Shown: positions 1 through 11,447 of the stretch, one piece after another
Numbering within the stretch: the stretch's first letter is position 1
Layout of the letters: the number at the start of each line of letters is the position of its first letter
Source of the DNA: Atherix ibis
Taxonomy: Eukaryota; Arthropoda; Insecta; Diptera; Athericidae
Assembly: GCA_958298945.1 (NCBI GenBank)
Contig: OY282606.1
Location: 44,963,920 to 45,027,919 of the forward strand
Length of the DNA: 64,000 bases
Direction of reading: 5' to 3'
The notes under the pieces: generated by a model
What the model was told of the DNA's origin: nothing
The model's database searches: none
Seen by the model: only the letters and a program-made list of their open reading frames with translations
Position numbers and translations under genes: made by a program

Positions 1-65
1 TTTTTTTCATTTTTTACATTTTTTCATATTTTTGTCAGTTTTTTTAAACTTGAAAAACAGTCAAC

Positions 66-1709
66 ATGTGTAAAGAAAAAGCGCACTTAAGACATTGTAT
101 GCTGTATGAGTTCCAAAAAGGAAAAAACGAGATGAAGACAAAAAAAACTTATGTGACATGTTTGGAGAAGACGCAGTAACAGCTCTAATATAACAGAGAT
201 GGTTTGCAAAATTTCGTTCGAGTGATTTTTCTTTGAAAGATGAACCCAGATCAGGAAGGTCAGCAGATGTCAATGACGAAGTGCTACGCAGTATAATCAG
301 GATCCATCGGCTTTTCCATGGTGACGTATGGATTTTCTGAGCCCCAATTGCGACAATCTTGTTTATTGACATATCCAACGAGGTGGAAATGGGCCTCAAA
401 CGAAAAGATGATTTTTCGGTAAAAATGCTCATCTTCGGCCAATTGATCTTGAGCCCATTGGGCAAACCAAAAACGCATCGGAGGGTCATGCGGCTTTAGT
501 TGTTGGACTACTTGAACTTTGTAAGCTTTCATACCGAGGTCTTTGTGCAAAATTCTCAACAGAGAAGTGCGAGAAATGTTCAGTTCCTGAGAACGGTGCC
601 GAGTTGATGTTGATGGATGATCACTGACATTTTCAGCAACGGCGGCAATATTCTCGGTCGTACGCACTGTCTTGGAGCGGGAACGAGTTGCTTTGGCAAC
701 TAACAAACCAGTTTCGCTTCACGAATTTGCCCACAAATTCACGTGATGGCATTCGACCTTTACTCATTTTTTTTTAAATTTCTCACAGTTTGGGTTGAAG
801 ACTCATCATTTTGGAAGTAAGTTGTCAATATTTCCCATTTTTTTCAAGCATATGGATTACCATTTCTTAAAATTCAGACTTTCAACTACCAATCTGTCAA
901 TTCGTCTTGACATTTAACACTCTAGTACTTCAAATAAATAGTAGTTCAAAATGGAACCGCTAGATGGACCACCCTATACTTAAGAGCACATTAAAAGGTT
1001 TGGTTTTGTGACCAAATTCTCTTTTTGGGTGCCACACGAATTAAACGAAAAAAATTTAAAGGATCGAATTTCAATATGCTTTTCAAATCTTGCTCGTCAT
1101 AAAAGGGAACCGTTTTTGGACCGCTTGATGACTAGTGATGAAAAGTGGATAGTTTATAAATATGTTGTAAGAAAAAGGATATATGTTTACAAAGGGGAGA
1201 CACCACCAACCACATACAAAGCTGGCGCGCATTAAAAGAAAGTTATGTTGTGTTGTTGGTGGGATCGGAGGGGTATTGTCCACTATGAGTTGCTGAAAGA
1301 AAATTATACGATCGATGCTGATCACTACTGTTTGCAACTTAATGTTTCGAATAAAGAAATTTAATGTAAACGTCCATATTTGGCCAACAGAAAGGGTGTA
1401 GTATTTCATCATGACAACGCTAGAGCACACGTGGCAAGAAAAACCGTACAACAAATTGCAGAGTTGGGTTGGGAAACTCTATCTCAGCCAGCATATTCTC
1501 CAGATATTGCACCATCTGACTATCATCTGTTCAGGTGGCTGCAAAACTTTCTTGATGGAAATGAATATATAAATTATGGGGGGAGGGTCCAAATGTCTGT
1601 CAGTGGAAGAATACTTTGCGTCCAAAAATGAGGACTTCTTTTCCAGGATAAGCTACCAGAACGCTGGCAGTCAGTTGTAACTAATAAAGAAAATTTTATT
1701 TTTGATTAA
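66..1709 (+). pseudogene. mariner transposase pseudogene (element E), interrupted
   Basis: Mariner transposases cut and paste their own element at TA sites through a D,D34D catalytic triad. The N-terminal part starts at the ATG at 66 (MCKEKAHLRHCMLYEFQKGK) and is frameshifted near 165 before the WFAKFRSSDFSLKDEPRSG stretch. It ends at VNDEVLRSIIR near 300. Coding resumes near 990 with HIKRFG and WVPHELNEKN. The first catalytic Asp lies in TSDEKW, the second in HHDNA, and the third in APSDYH, 34 residues after the second. Stops follow AGAH (near 1233) and NKEI (near 1362). About 20 residues between the halves are missing, so the nested insertion came with a small deletion or the ends later eroded. 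It cannot make a working protein. Confidence 0.8.
301..978 (-). mobile_element. nested Tc1/mariner-type transposon fragment
   Basis: On the minus strand this fragment encodes the first half of a transposase of a Tc1/mariner-type family common in insects. Visible parts are the helix-turn-helix stretch (TVRTTENIAAVAENV), then SRTSLLRILHKDLGMKAYK, then the region of the first catalytic residue. That residue is lost: FSFEAHF stands where FSDEAHF is expected. Reading stops at EKPMDP at position 301, so the C-terminal half is absent. The right end near 978 has the repeat TATAGGGTGGTCCATCTAGC (minus strand), which I take as the terminal repeat. A frameshift lies near 700, after an ATG at about 763. 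The fragment sits inside mariner element E. Confidence 0.7.
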
Positions 1710-1783
1710 TTTCTGAATAAAAACTGAAAAAAAAAATAGTTTTTTCTTTAAAAAAAAACGACAAAACTTTTTTTTACATCCAA

Positions 1784-4186
1784 TTTGTCAAAACTGCAGA
1801 GTTCCTTTTACAATTTTACATATCCTCAGGGACTGCCGGGTTGCCTTTGATTTTTTCTCTTGTATGACTCCTCCTATGTCAGTGCGACTTGACTCTTTCG
1901 CTTTACCAATAAGCCCTCTTTATAAATGAAGCCACCTAGATTTGATTAATAAAATATTAACTTAATTCTCATATCTACCTAACTAAATATTACATCTTAT
2001 AAACTTGTTTTACTAAATTGTATATATAAATAAATATCTCTCGAGCCGTCATATTGACTTCAAAGTTGTGGTGATGAAGCAGTGTCTCTGGCCTATGTTT
2101 ATAAATAATATAAAAGAAATAAACAAAACACATAATTTAAAAATGAAATTTTTTTTCACTGACCGTTATTTTATTTGTTTTTTTTTTTAATTCTAACATA
2201 TCCAAAAAAAAATCACCTTCGATAATTTGTCTTGTCAGCTTGCATATGAAGTACTCCAAGAAGACTGATTATAATGGACTTTCTTATAAATATTTATGTA
2301 GCTAATAGATTCTTTACACTTCAAGAAATAATAAACGCAGCAGAAAATTAATAAAATTACTGAATAAAATCATATTTAGAAAAAATGAAATTTTCTTCTC
2401 ATAAGAACACATTATAATTTATTTTTATTGAATAAGACTAGAATCTTTTTATATAATAGTTCAAGTGGCTCATGTATATACATAGATTCATAGCTAGAAA
2501 TAAGTTTCTGTATACTAAGAATAAGCATTTCGAAATAGAATAGCTTTATAGGATCTGACCCGTCCTTAGACTTATATAAGTAGTTGAGTACAGTTCTTTC
2601 GTTAAGTCCGTGAACCTTCACTATCGGCATATAAATGCGAAGGCTTTCAATGATTCAATGAGTTCCCACATCATAAGCCTCAATGGGCTTGAGTATCTCT
2701 TTAGGATTTTTTTCGTATTACTGAGAAATAGTGATTCATAAATCGATAAAACGAAACTGATTCAAGATGACGAACTAGACATAAAAAATTCACTACAAAT
2801 CATTGCCCAGAATAGAAAAATAAATAAAAATGCTAGTACTTGCTATCCCAAGTGTAGTACAGTACTGCAAAATAGTTGAATACCTGCTAGGGCAACTAGT
2901 CAATTAGTGCACACTTTGTGAACATTTAGGTCACTTGTAGGAAAGCAATTCGAAAAATATTTGCTTCGATATTATTGAACTGCGAAATCAAATCACAGCT
3001 TGAATCCAATCAAGTACGGTCTGCATGGAAAATTATGTTTTTTTCTTAATGAATTGAAATGTTGAATTTTTAATATTTATTCCTTCCAAATTGTACATTT
3101 CAAATTCATTTTGAATATTTCGAGAAAAAAAAACCACTATAATCCGAAGCGTATAAAATAGAATTATTTTTGTATTTTTTAGGAATTTTTTTTTTCATTT
3201 ATATTATTATCATGTATTACCAGAAAAATATATTTGCAGGTATATATTTTTTGAAGAACAATACTTTTGTAAAGAGCTTCATTAAAATTTCAAACGATAT
3301 TTATTTGAATTATTTTAATTGATTAGCTATTTATAATTTTTAGAAAAATTCGGTTATCCGCAGCTTGAAGTCCATCATTAAAAGTTGGAAAAATCATTTT
3401 GCTGAATTAAAAAGATTAATTTTTAACAAAGATTAATTTTGTTTTATATCTGAATGTCGTAATATCATCAACTGAATATTTATTGAATTCATATGAATTA
3501 GATAAAATCACAATATTATTTGTGTTTTTTATAAATAATTTTTATTAATAATTCAATATGAGAATTGGACCTTTGTTAATGATGTACTTGAATTATAAAA
3601 TAATGTATTTTTCCACGAATTTAAAATTCTGATAATATTTTGTAGGGGAAATTATAATTTCGCAAATACGTTCAACCATTTTTGGAAATGCTTTATTATA
3701 TGGAAATTATTTTTGATTAATATTAAATTATTCTGTGCAAAAAAAAAAATTAATATTTGACAGAGAAATAGAAATAAATCCTAAGTATCTTATTTAGTAT
3801 ACAATTAATTTTCATTTATTCCATAATAATATTTTTCTAAATTTACACCACTTATATTCCTATCATTATTTCTTAGAAAATTTATTATAATTAAATGTAT
3901 CAAAAATAATATTTATCTTAATATAATGCCCCGTAACTAAAATATAAATACTTTTGTAAGATGCTTATGTATTAAAAAACTTTGAATTAAAATTTATATT
4001 TTTATTAAGCTTTTGACAAGACTTATTCTGAAAATACGAGTACAATCATTATTTTCAAACTAGCATTATCCATTTAGTAAATATAACGATTTTTCGAATA
4101 TCTTTTTAATATTTGCTGTTGTTCCACAAGAAATATGCTTTCTTTTATTCTCCTGAATATATATATATATACATAAATATTTCCGA
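1784..4186. other. AT-rich spacer, no supported gene
   Basis: About 2.4 kb of AT-rich DNA with many short A and T runs and a short TA run near 4158-4172. A 72-codon minus-strand open frame at 2412-2630 has no motif I recognise and is not supported as a gene. Confidence 0.6.
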
Positions 4187-4222
4187 TATTCCTAAATATT
4201 CAAATGCAATATTGAAATGATA
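4187..4222. repeat. repeat unit whose second copy lies beyond mariner A1
   Basis: The 18-bp word TATTCCTAAATATTCAAA occurs at 4187-4204 and again at 5432-5449. Mariner A1 and its TA target lie between. Removing the element leaves two copies 34 bp apart, so the element appears to have landed on the TA that opens the second unit of a short tandem repeat. Confidence 0.6.
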
Positions 4223-5431
4223 CGAGGGTCGTTCAATAAGTCCTTAGAAAAAGATGAAAAAAAACTGTTTTTAAAAAAAAATTTTTTTACTTTTCAACAT
4301 AATCTCCTTTTAGCTTTTCCAACCGTTTTTCCAAAATTTGTATCCCGTCCAAAAAATAGGATTTCGGAAGTTCTGCAAAATACTCATCCGTTTGAGCAAT
4401 GACGTCCTCGTTGGAAGTGAACCGTCGTCCGCCAAGCCATTTCTTCAGATTGGAGAAAAAAAAATAGTCACTCGGGGCCAAATCTGGTGAATAAGCGGGA
4501 TGCTGCAACAATTCCATTCTCAATTCCACAATTTTGGCCATAGAAACAGCGCAGGTGTGCACACGCGCATTGTCCTGATGCAAGAGGATTTTTTTCTTCT
4601 TCAGATGGGGCGTTTCTCTTTGATTTCCTCGCTCAACCGTTGCAATAACGACGCGTAATACGCTCCTGTTATTGTTTTTCATTTTTCCAAGTAGTCGATA
4701 AAAATGATGCCCTGCGAATCCCAAAAGACCGTGGCCATCACCTTGCCGGCCGATGGCACAGTTTTTGCCTTCTTCGCAGCCCCGTTCACCCTTGAAAATC
4801 CACTGTGATGACTGTCTCTTCGTCTCTGGAGTGTAGTAGTGTATCCAGGTTTCGTCCACAGTGACATATCGACGAAGGAATTCGGCAGGATTGCGATGAA
4901 AGAGTGCCGACAGAGCCTCAGATTCCACTGCACGATTGCGCTTATTCTCCTCTGAGAGCAAACGATGCACCCATCTTGCCAAAAATTTTTTCACAGACAA
5001 TTTTTCATGCAAAATTGAAGCGACTGTACCTTGTTATATGCCCGTGGCCTCAACTAATTCGCGCACTTTAATTCGCCGACACCTCAACTGGGCGTCCTGA
5101 ACGATGTTCATCTTTTGTGGATGAAGGGCCACGTTTAAATTCATTCACCCAATTGTAAACCGTCGCAAACACAGGCTTTGATTGCATCCAACTCGGCTTT
5201 GATTTCTTTCGGGCTTAAGCCTTTCAAATGGAGATGTTTGATGACAGCCCTAAACTCGCTTTTTTCCATTGTTATGCACAAATAAATGTCGTTAACTTTA
5301 ATCGACGATAGAAACTGACCTACGCTATGGATCGAGCTTTCTTGTCGATAATGCTACTTACAAAAAAAATCTTTACCGACACTACGAGCGCAATTTCTCG
5401 GATTTTCTAAGGACTTATTGAACGATCCTCG
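4223..5431 (-). mobile_element. mariner element A1, internally deleted
   Basis: This 1209-bp mariner copy is flanked by TA at 4221-4222 and 5432-5433. Its terminal inverted repeats begin CGAGGGTCGTTCAATAAGTC at the left and, on the minus strand from the right, CGAGGATCGTTCAATAAGTC. The transposase reads on the minus strand. It belongs to the same family as copy A2 at 31697-33011 and is about 100 bp shorter, because of deletions in the N-terminal coding part (near 5075 and 5175) and a small one near the stop codon. Confidence 0.9.
4287..5269 (-). pseudogene. mariner transposase pseudogene (A1)
   Basis: This is a D,D34D mariner transposase remnant. The start is chosen at the ATG at 5269, which opens MEKSEF as in copy A2. 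Compared with A2 it lacks about 49 bp in the second DNA-binding segment (near 5075) and about 17 bp near 5175, and both losses break the frame. From 5012 the frame is open through VDETW (first Asp), but between about 4590 and 4770 it is read out of frame because of two compensating indels. HQDNA and APSDYF give the second and third Asp with the usual spacing of 34. The C-terminus ends KGDYVEK, and a KCIE-type segment is missing. It is not functional. Confidence 0.85.
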
Positions 5432-5449
5432 TATTCCTAAATATTCAAA

Positions 5450-6549
5450 AGAAGAGTACAAGTGAACAAACGTAAATATGTTTACGCAACTTTTACTCTC
5501 CACTGTTAATCATATATTTTAATCGCAGTGGTATTCCGTAAAATATTAAAGTCCGGTACCCAGAACCAAGACTCAAACAGATAGAACTAAATAGTCGATA
5601 TTGAAAGGCATCTTCCACTACAAAGCCTTTCTGAAAATTATAAAAAAGCCCCAATAAAACCAATACGTTATAAACCACTACGAAATCATAATGTCTAACG
5701 TGTTTCGGTGACTTATTATAAAAAGTTTTATTCTCAGCTTTCCTAGACTTATGAGCAGTAGAAATATTAATGACAATTTTTCCACAATTCTTCTTGTACT
5801 GAAAATATCATGAAGATTTCCAAAATTTTCTTTATTTAAAAAATTAATTTTATTTAATTACCCTAATTTATGTGATTGTAAAAATGAAATTTTGTTATAT
5901 ATTATTGATAAAATATTGCATAGTCGATGTGGAGCCCATTTTTTTCTCCAGAGATGACGGTATCAAGAAATATAGTCAACTTGGGAGTTTCGTAGATGGT
6001 AGAAAAATTACCGTCGTTCATATAATATCAGATGATATATTTGAGATACTATGCTTGGTGCAGTTCCAGTATAATACCATTGAGAATTTTAATAATTTAC
6101 AACAAGTACTGGTCATATTAGTTTGATTGTGTTTAAATCCCACAATTTTTTATATTATGCATTTTGAAACTAGTAAATATATTTGTTCATTTTTAATAAA
6201 TATTTTTGGTACATATTTTTAATAGAATTCATTCGATAATAAGAAAAAAAAACATTTTATGTTACAATTACAGGACAGGAACAAGTGCAAATAAACTTTT
6301 GTTACTATTTCTATAACTAATGAGACATATTAATAATTTAAGAAATCGCGTAGCAAAATTTTTTTGCAGTGCCAATGAGCATTTAAGGAGAACCAAACAG
6401 AGAAGAGTTTTCTTCACAAGAGGATTATAGTGTTAGAACATTAGAAAATGAAACTTTTTATAACAAGAACACTTGTCACGATGAACTACATTGTTTGGAA
6501 CATCGAATGAGGACATTTCATAGCGTCCCGATCATGAGGTCAGTTGGGG
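5450..6549. other. AT-rich spacer, no supported gene
   Basis: About 1.1 kb between mariner A1 and a retroelement remnant. An 84-codon plus-strand frame at 5872-6126 has no recognisable domain, no conserved-looking composition and no nearby gene, so I treat it as chance. Confidence 0.5.
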
Positions 6550-6559
6550 ACTTCATGTC

Positions 6560-7110
6560 GTGTGCGTTAGCATTGCCAGCTTCCTTTAAGACACTGGTTG
6601 ATAGTTAATTAGAATGAAATGTCGGAGATTTAGGAAATTTGAAAATAAGGCTCGCAAATGGAATAGTTTGGATTTCGAGATCTAGAATGGATAAAGTCCT
6701 TTTCAAAAAGGTATTCCGGATTAGGTGGAATTTGCTTAGGATATGTGCATAATGGCGGGATTGGTTACTGAAGAGAAAATCATTATTGTCCAGTCCGAAT
6801 TCTGAGAAGTTTCCTTCCCGCAAATTTCAGAGTGGTTGTTGAGTAGACTGACTTGCCGATGTTTGGCCAATGTACGAAAATAAATCTTCCACTGTTCGTC
6901 AAGTTTGCTTATATACTCTTGGCGAAAGAAGGGAATTTAAAATTTCCGTACGCACAGCATAGTGGAGAGCCTCCTCCACCAGTTGATCTGCCTACTTATT
7001 GCCGAAGATATAAGCATGGCCTGAAACTCAACGCTCATCAATTATGTTTCTGGAGGATTTTGGATTAAAGAGATTAAATTCAAGAAGAATAAGAACGATT
7101 AGTAGAACTA
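6560..7110 (-). pseudogene. non-LTR retroelement remnant, RNase H and C-terminal tail
   Basis: Read on the minus strand from about 7015, the translation gives GNK, a stop, then ADQLVEEALHYAVRTEIL. This resembles the end of a retroelement RNase H domain (the GNExAD motif) followed by the usual linker. After frameshifts, further words resembling the conserved tail of such polyproteins follow (KLLRIRTGQ, then PPLCTYPKQIP). Several stops and frame changes are present. RNase H after the reverse transcriptase is typical of I-type and related non-LTR elements. The assignment is tentative because the copy is old. Confidence 0.4.
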
Positions 7111-10100
7111 GTGTTTGATTTTCCGTAAGTCCAGATTGGTTTAAATATTTTATTGGAGATGTTAAGTTTGTTCTTTATAGAAATCCTTATCAATTATCGA
7201 GTAGTCAGTCTAAATAGTTATCAATAACGTCCTTAGACGAGCTTCACCTCGTCAGCTAGTACTGGAAATTTTTGATATGCGATTGTACTCGTAAATTTCT
7301 GGAAGCTATTTGGCAATTTGAGTGGAATATAAGAATGGCGGTATTGTTTGCAAAGATAACAGTTTTAATTTTGGGATTGCTTGGGATGTCAAAGCTATAA
7401 ATTGTGTGGAAGTATGTCATCGATTATTTTAGTATTTACTACTATTGAGAAGTAACGTTGAATATGTATAATTTTAAAATATGGAATTTTGTAAGGTAAA
7501 AAAGGCTCTTGAATAATTTTGTTATATCAATCACTTTATTAATAACTCCTGTCTCTGAATATTGCTAGGCTTAAGCAATACTGATTTAAGGACACTATTC
7601 TTTAAGACTAGCAAAAAATTTCATTTAAAGATATTTTTAATATTTTGTTGTAATAAGTACTTATACCGGTAATTTTCTTAAACAAATATTATTAATCCTC
7701 TATTTAAAAAATACGATTTTTTTTAGAAATTTAAAAACATTATATAAAAGAGGCTAACTATTGGTTAAGATTTTTTTAATTTTTTAATAATAGTTATATA
7801 TGAGCTCATTGAGAAAAAATTGTTTGAGTATAATTTTCCTTTGCAATTGTATTTTTATGTCTTCAAATGTATTTTTATATGACAAAAATTTATAATTTAA
7901 AAAAAATATATTAAGTGTATTTGATTTTTGTAAAACGAATGTGTTTTTAATTATTGAAAACTTCATTTTGGACCTTGTATAAATTAAATTATTGTTTATA
8001 ATGAACAAATTATTTTGATAGATCTTCCCGATTAATCTTTGGCATTTTTCGATAAGGTAACAAAATGTCCAATTCTTTATCAATAATAAATTATCAAATT
8101 ATTTTATTATAAGTTTGTTGAAAATAGGAATAAATCTATTCTTCAAATAATACAATAATATAAATTCTAGAAATATTCACTCACGAGTAAAGTTCATAAA
8201 TTAATAAAATAATAATGAAGATATGATAATGCATTCATTAAATTAATTAATTAATAAACTATTATAGTAAAAAAGTTTTTTTTTTCAACTAAGGGCATAT
8301 TTTACGAAAATTTAAAAGCTTAATTTTTTTAAAAGCTTAATTTTATTTGCGTACAATTTATGGTATCCATAGCGCATATTGTACACGATTTCTTTTAGAA
8401 TTCCTATCACAAAAATCTTACAAGAATCTTTTTCAAACCCAATATGAATATAAAAATAATACTGTCTTCTATTATATGCATACTAAGATAGTACAGAACT
8501 TCTTAGGTAATTAGAAAGTAAATAGAAAATCAAAGTTAAACAGAACAACTTATCTCAAGCATAGATATAAGGATCTTTACAAAATCTAAGAAGGTAAAGT
8601 ATTTTCGTGATTCTTAATTTTTTTCTATCGTATTAACTTTCGTTTTAGTTTTAATTTTGCAATCGAGTTTTTTAATATTTCTTTGTTATATTTTCGTATG
8701 TTTTTATTTTGAAAAGCAAAGAAATTCTCTTACGATGCGGAAAAGTTTCCCTAAAGCTGATTTGAGCATGATGTGGAATCTGGATTACCCACATAATTCG
8801 ACATGTTCATAGAAGAAAAAGGCTGATCCAATGTAGTACTTTTGTAGACGAAAAAGTTGACACTTTCTACAGATACAAGTACAATAAAAAGAAGAAAAAC
8901 TTACACAAAGGTGAAAAACTTTTATCAGAACTATAAAAACAAGCACAGTTACCTACTATCAAGTTTTTTTTCTATTCTTTTATAGATAAAGTATCTGTGA
9001 TTATCTGCCTCCTTGAAAGTTAACTACTACAATATACGCGTATATATAAATGGATATTTTTTATACTGTACGGACAGAATGAGCAATTTCTTCTATAACA
9101 ATTTAAGAAATCTTTAAGAAATACGGGATGAAGCTGTTGAGGTGAGACCATTAACTCATTCTTGTTTTGATAAAAGAAGAGCAATACCATTGAAAGAAGT
9201 CGTAATAGTTGTTTAGTTATAGTGAATAAGTAAGAGGAACGAAGAGCTTCACTAACAACACTATCATCAGCTATAATGGAAGTTGATTTGAGAAAAAAGA
9301 AAAAAAATCCACATGGAAGATCGCAAAGCCTAATAAATATTCTTTTCTATTCCTTCTGTTTTCTTTCATAACTTAAAGAGTGTAATAACTAGACCGGGAC
9401 AAACCATACTCGTAAATATGGAAATATCCCTTTTGTGATAGTAACAATAGGAAAATTGTTGAGCAATCATTTGCTTTTTATTATATAGGATTGAGTTTAA
9501 GGATATGTTATGGAATGGGAATGTCTGGATAGTATCAAAAGTTTGGAATTATTTGATATCATGAAAGTGTCGTCTATTTTACGAATAGTGTAAATGGTTT
9601 TACAAAAGCTCCCATTCTCAGTTCTCTTATAGAATATATTACCTTATGTTTTGGCAATATAGTATATAATATTTGAAAAAATTACAAATATGACTATTAC
9701 TCTCAAAATTGTATCTATTTATAGCAAATAAGAATGTACAACATATACAAATGGGTCCATAATAAAAAGTTGGATACTGAATTTGAATTGCTTACAAGAT
9801 AGGAGGAGAATAGTAGGATTTATCTATAAACATTCTTTTAGACATATTTGTATTTATATCTGCATATAAAAATGTTTTTGAGCCTTTTTATTTTTATATG
9901 AAAAAAAAAATGCCTATTTTAATGGAAGCGAAATGCCTTTGGGATAGGGAAATATTTTACCCTTATGTAAAGATAAATATAATTGAGTCCAGAGAGACAT
10001 ACTATCTTATTGTAAATAGAGTTACCGGAACTACGGAGACGAATTTATTAAATTTCATATAATTTAAAAATAGAAGAAAATATCTTGATAAGGAATTTGT

Positions 10101-10296
10101 ATTTGAAAATTATCATTTTATTTCTGTAATATTATATATAAAAATGTTTCTATTTATTTTTTTAATATAATATTGCTATTATCATTGATATAATCAACAG
10201 ATTTAAAATCTTTTAATATTAAGCTCAATAGGCTGTGATGGGCTTATAATAAAATAATAATTAAAAAAATATTGCGGTAACCAATTTATATTAAAA
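7111..10296. other. AT-rich spacer, no supported gene
   Basis: About 3.2 kb of AT-rich sequence with short homopolymer runs. A 99-codon minus-strand frame at 7784-8083 is lysine-, asparagine- and isoleucine-rich, as expected for chance frames in AT-rich DNA. I see no transposon ends or motifs. Confidence 0.55.
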
Positions 10297-10311
10297 AATA
10301 TTGAAATATTT

Positions 10312-10550
10312 AGCCGGCCCGGTGCACAGTCGACAGCCTGCTGGACTACCATCCAAGGGTGGTGGGTTCGAATACCACTGAGGTATGGTCCTACGATAAT
10401 TTCGAAAAGTTACTTTCTTTTCCATTCTAATTTAATATCATTATCCTGTTATCCATTGTCGCCAAATGGCCTTTAGTGTCATGGTGCGTAGGATAATACA
10501 TTTCAGTACTAATATTACTTGAAATCATAACAAACAACAACAACAATATT
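10312..10550 (+). mobile_element. tRNA-like SINE with CAA-rich tail
   Basis: This short GC-richer island starts AGCCGGCCCGGTGCACAGTC. It has an A-box-like segment (GTGCACAGTCGACAGCC) and, about 40 bp on, a B-box-like GGGTTCGAATACC in a possible T-arm (GTGGG, TTCGAAT, ACCAC). A non-tRNA body follows, and it ends in a CAA repeat (10530-10545). This order is the standard plan of tRNA-derived SINEs, which are transcribed by RNA polymerase III and moved by a partner LINE. The only candidate target duplication is AATATTG at 10297-10303 and 10545-10551, which is weak in AT-rich DNA. No other copy was noticed in this window. Confidence 0.55.
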
Positions 10551-10699
10551 GTAGTATAACAATAATTTTTTAATAAAGGTCGGTTAAAGGTAAGTAGAAT
10601 AAATAGAAAGCATCTTATACTAATTGAATTAATATTATTTGTATTACATTTTTCGGACAAAATGTCACAATAGATAATGTAACTTTGGGATTGTTAATG

Positions 10700-11335
10700 A
10701 GATCGTTTATTTAGGATCCTTAAAAGATGTTATCGTTTGTGTGTTGATGCGTTTCTGAAACAGCTATTTACCGATAAAATTCCACCTTATAGCGATAAAG
10801 ATATGCCTTGAAGCACCTTGGTTCTATTAGAAAATGGGTCATAATAACCAATAGGTCTACTTCTCCATAGCCTCTTCCGTTCCATGTGGCTATGTCAGAT
10901 AATGAAATAATGCATCCATCTTCTTTTAATCGATAAATCACAGTGTCGCTGTCATCTTGTCACTATCTTATTTCTTTCCTTCCTGCTGATGGTGATCTGA
11001 TCCAAAGGATTTAATTTTTCACTATTCGTTGATTGATATATTCTGGATCTTTCATCCCCAAAACCTCGATTAAGCGGTACGTAAGCAATAACATAGATAG
11101 CGTCATAAAAGACAGTATGGAACGCGCTCAAGACTCGAAGCGTACTTCGACGATATACTGTCATTACCTGCCGCTTGCACGTTTCCGTTACCAAGCTTTT
11201 GTCCAAATAGCGGCTGCATATAATATAGAGCTGATAACTATGAATAGAATCCTGCTTTGGCTCTGTCTATAATACCCAACCCGACTTACATTTTCAGCAG
11301 CAACTGCGAGATATTCACCGATGCTAAATGTGGCA
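10700..11335 (-). pseudogene. R1-type non-LTR reverse transcriptase, C-terminal remnant
   Basis: The minus-strand translation from about 11270 gives SILYAAAIWTKA, TVYRRSTLRVLSAFHTVFYD and then DERSRIYQSTN. This matches the region C-terminal to the reverse transcriptase palm in R1/LOA-type elements (SVLLYAAPIW, then VQRRLAIRVISAYRTVS, then ERARIY). Farther down (near 10870-10800) words like GEVDLLVIMTHFLIEPRCFK fit the next conserved segment, the gate before the terminal zinc-knuckle. There are several frameshifts. The reverse transcriptase core and the 3' end are not recognisable, so this is a short old fragment. Confidence 0.6.
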
Positions 11336-11447
11336 TTTATCTAAAATTCTAGGTGTATGCTAAAATATATACCAGGTGTATAAGCTTAAATCCGCAGTTT
11401 TTTAGTCAAAAAAACACATGTTTTTTTCATAGAAAGCAAAAACAAAT

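Larger units (their letters stand above)
66..1783 (+). mobile_element. mariner element E (mellifera-like), split by a nested insertion
   Basis: This is a decayed mariner DNA transposon on the plus strand. Its two halves, 66-300 and about 985-1709, encode the N-terminal and C-terminal parts of one transposase. The DNA between them belongs to a different, oppositely oriented Tc1/mariner-type element. The right end probably lies near 1783: read on the minus strand it begins TTGGATGTAAAAAAAAGTTT, which resembles mellifera-subfamily terminal repeats. I could not identify the left terminal repeat, which may lie before the window. Subfamily assignment rests on remembered protein similarity and is moderately secure. 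Confidence 0.75.

Noticed and set aside
5872..6126. Plus-strand 84-codon frame as a possible small gene
   Set aside because: No domain, no recognisable homologue and composition typical of AT-rich chance frames.
10320..10385. A functional tRNA gene
   Set aside because: The acceptor stem does not close, the B box is imperfect and a CAA-tailed body follows, so a SINE head is the better reading.
11353..11372. AGGTGTATGCT just left of mariner C as a second, solo terminal repeat
   Set aside because: Only about 8 bp match the CCAGGTGTATAAGC end; this is within chance for AT-rich DNA.
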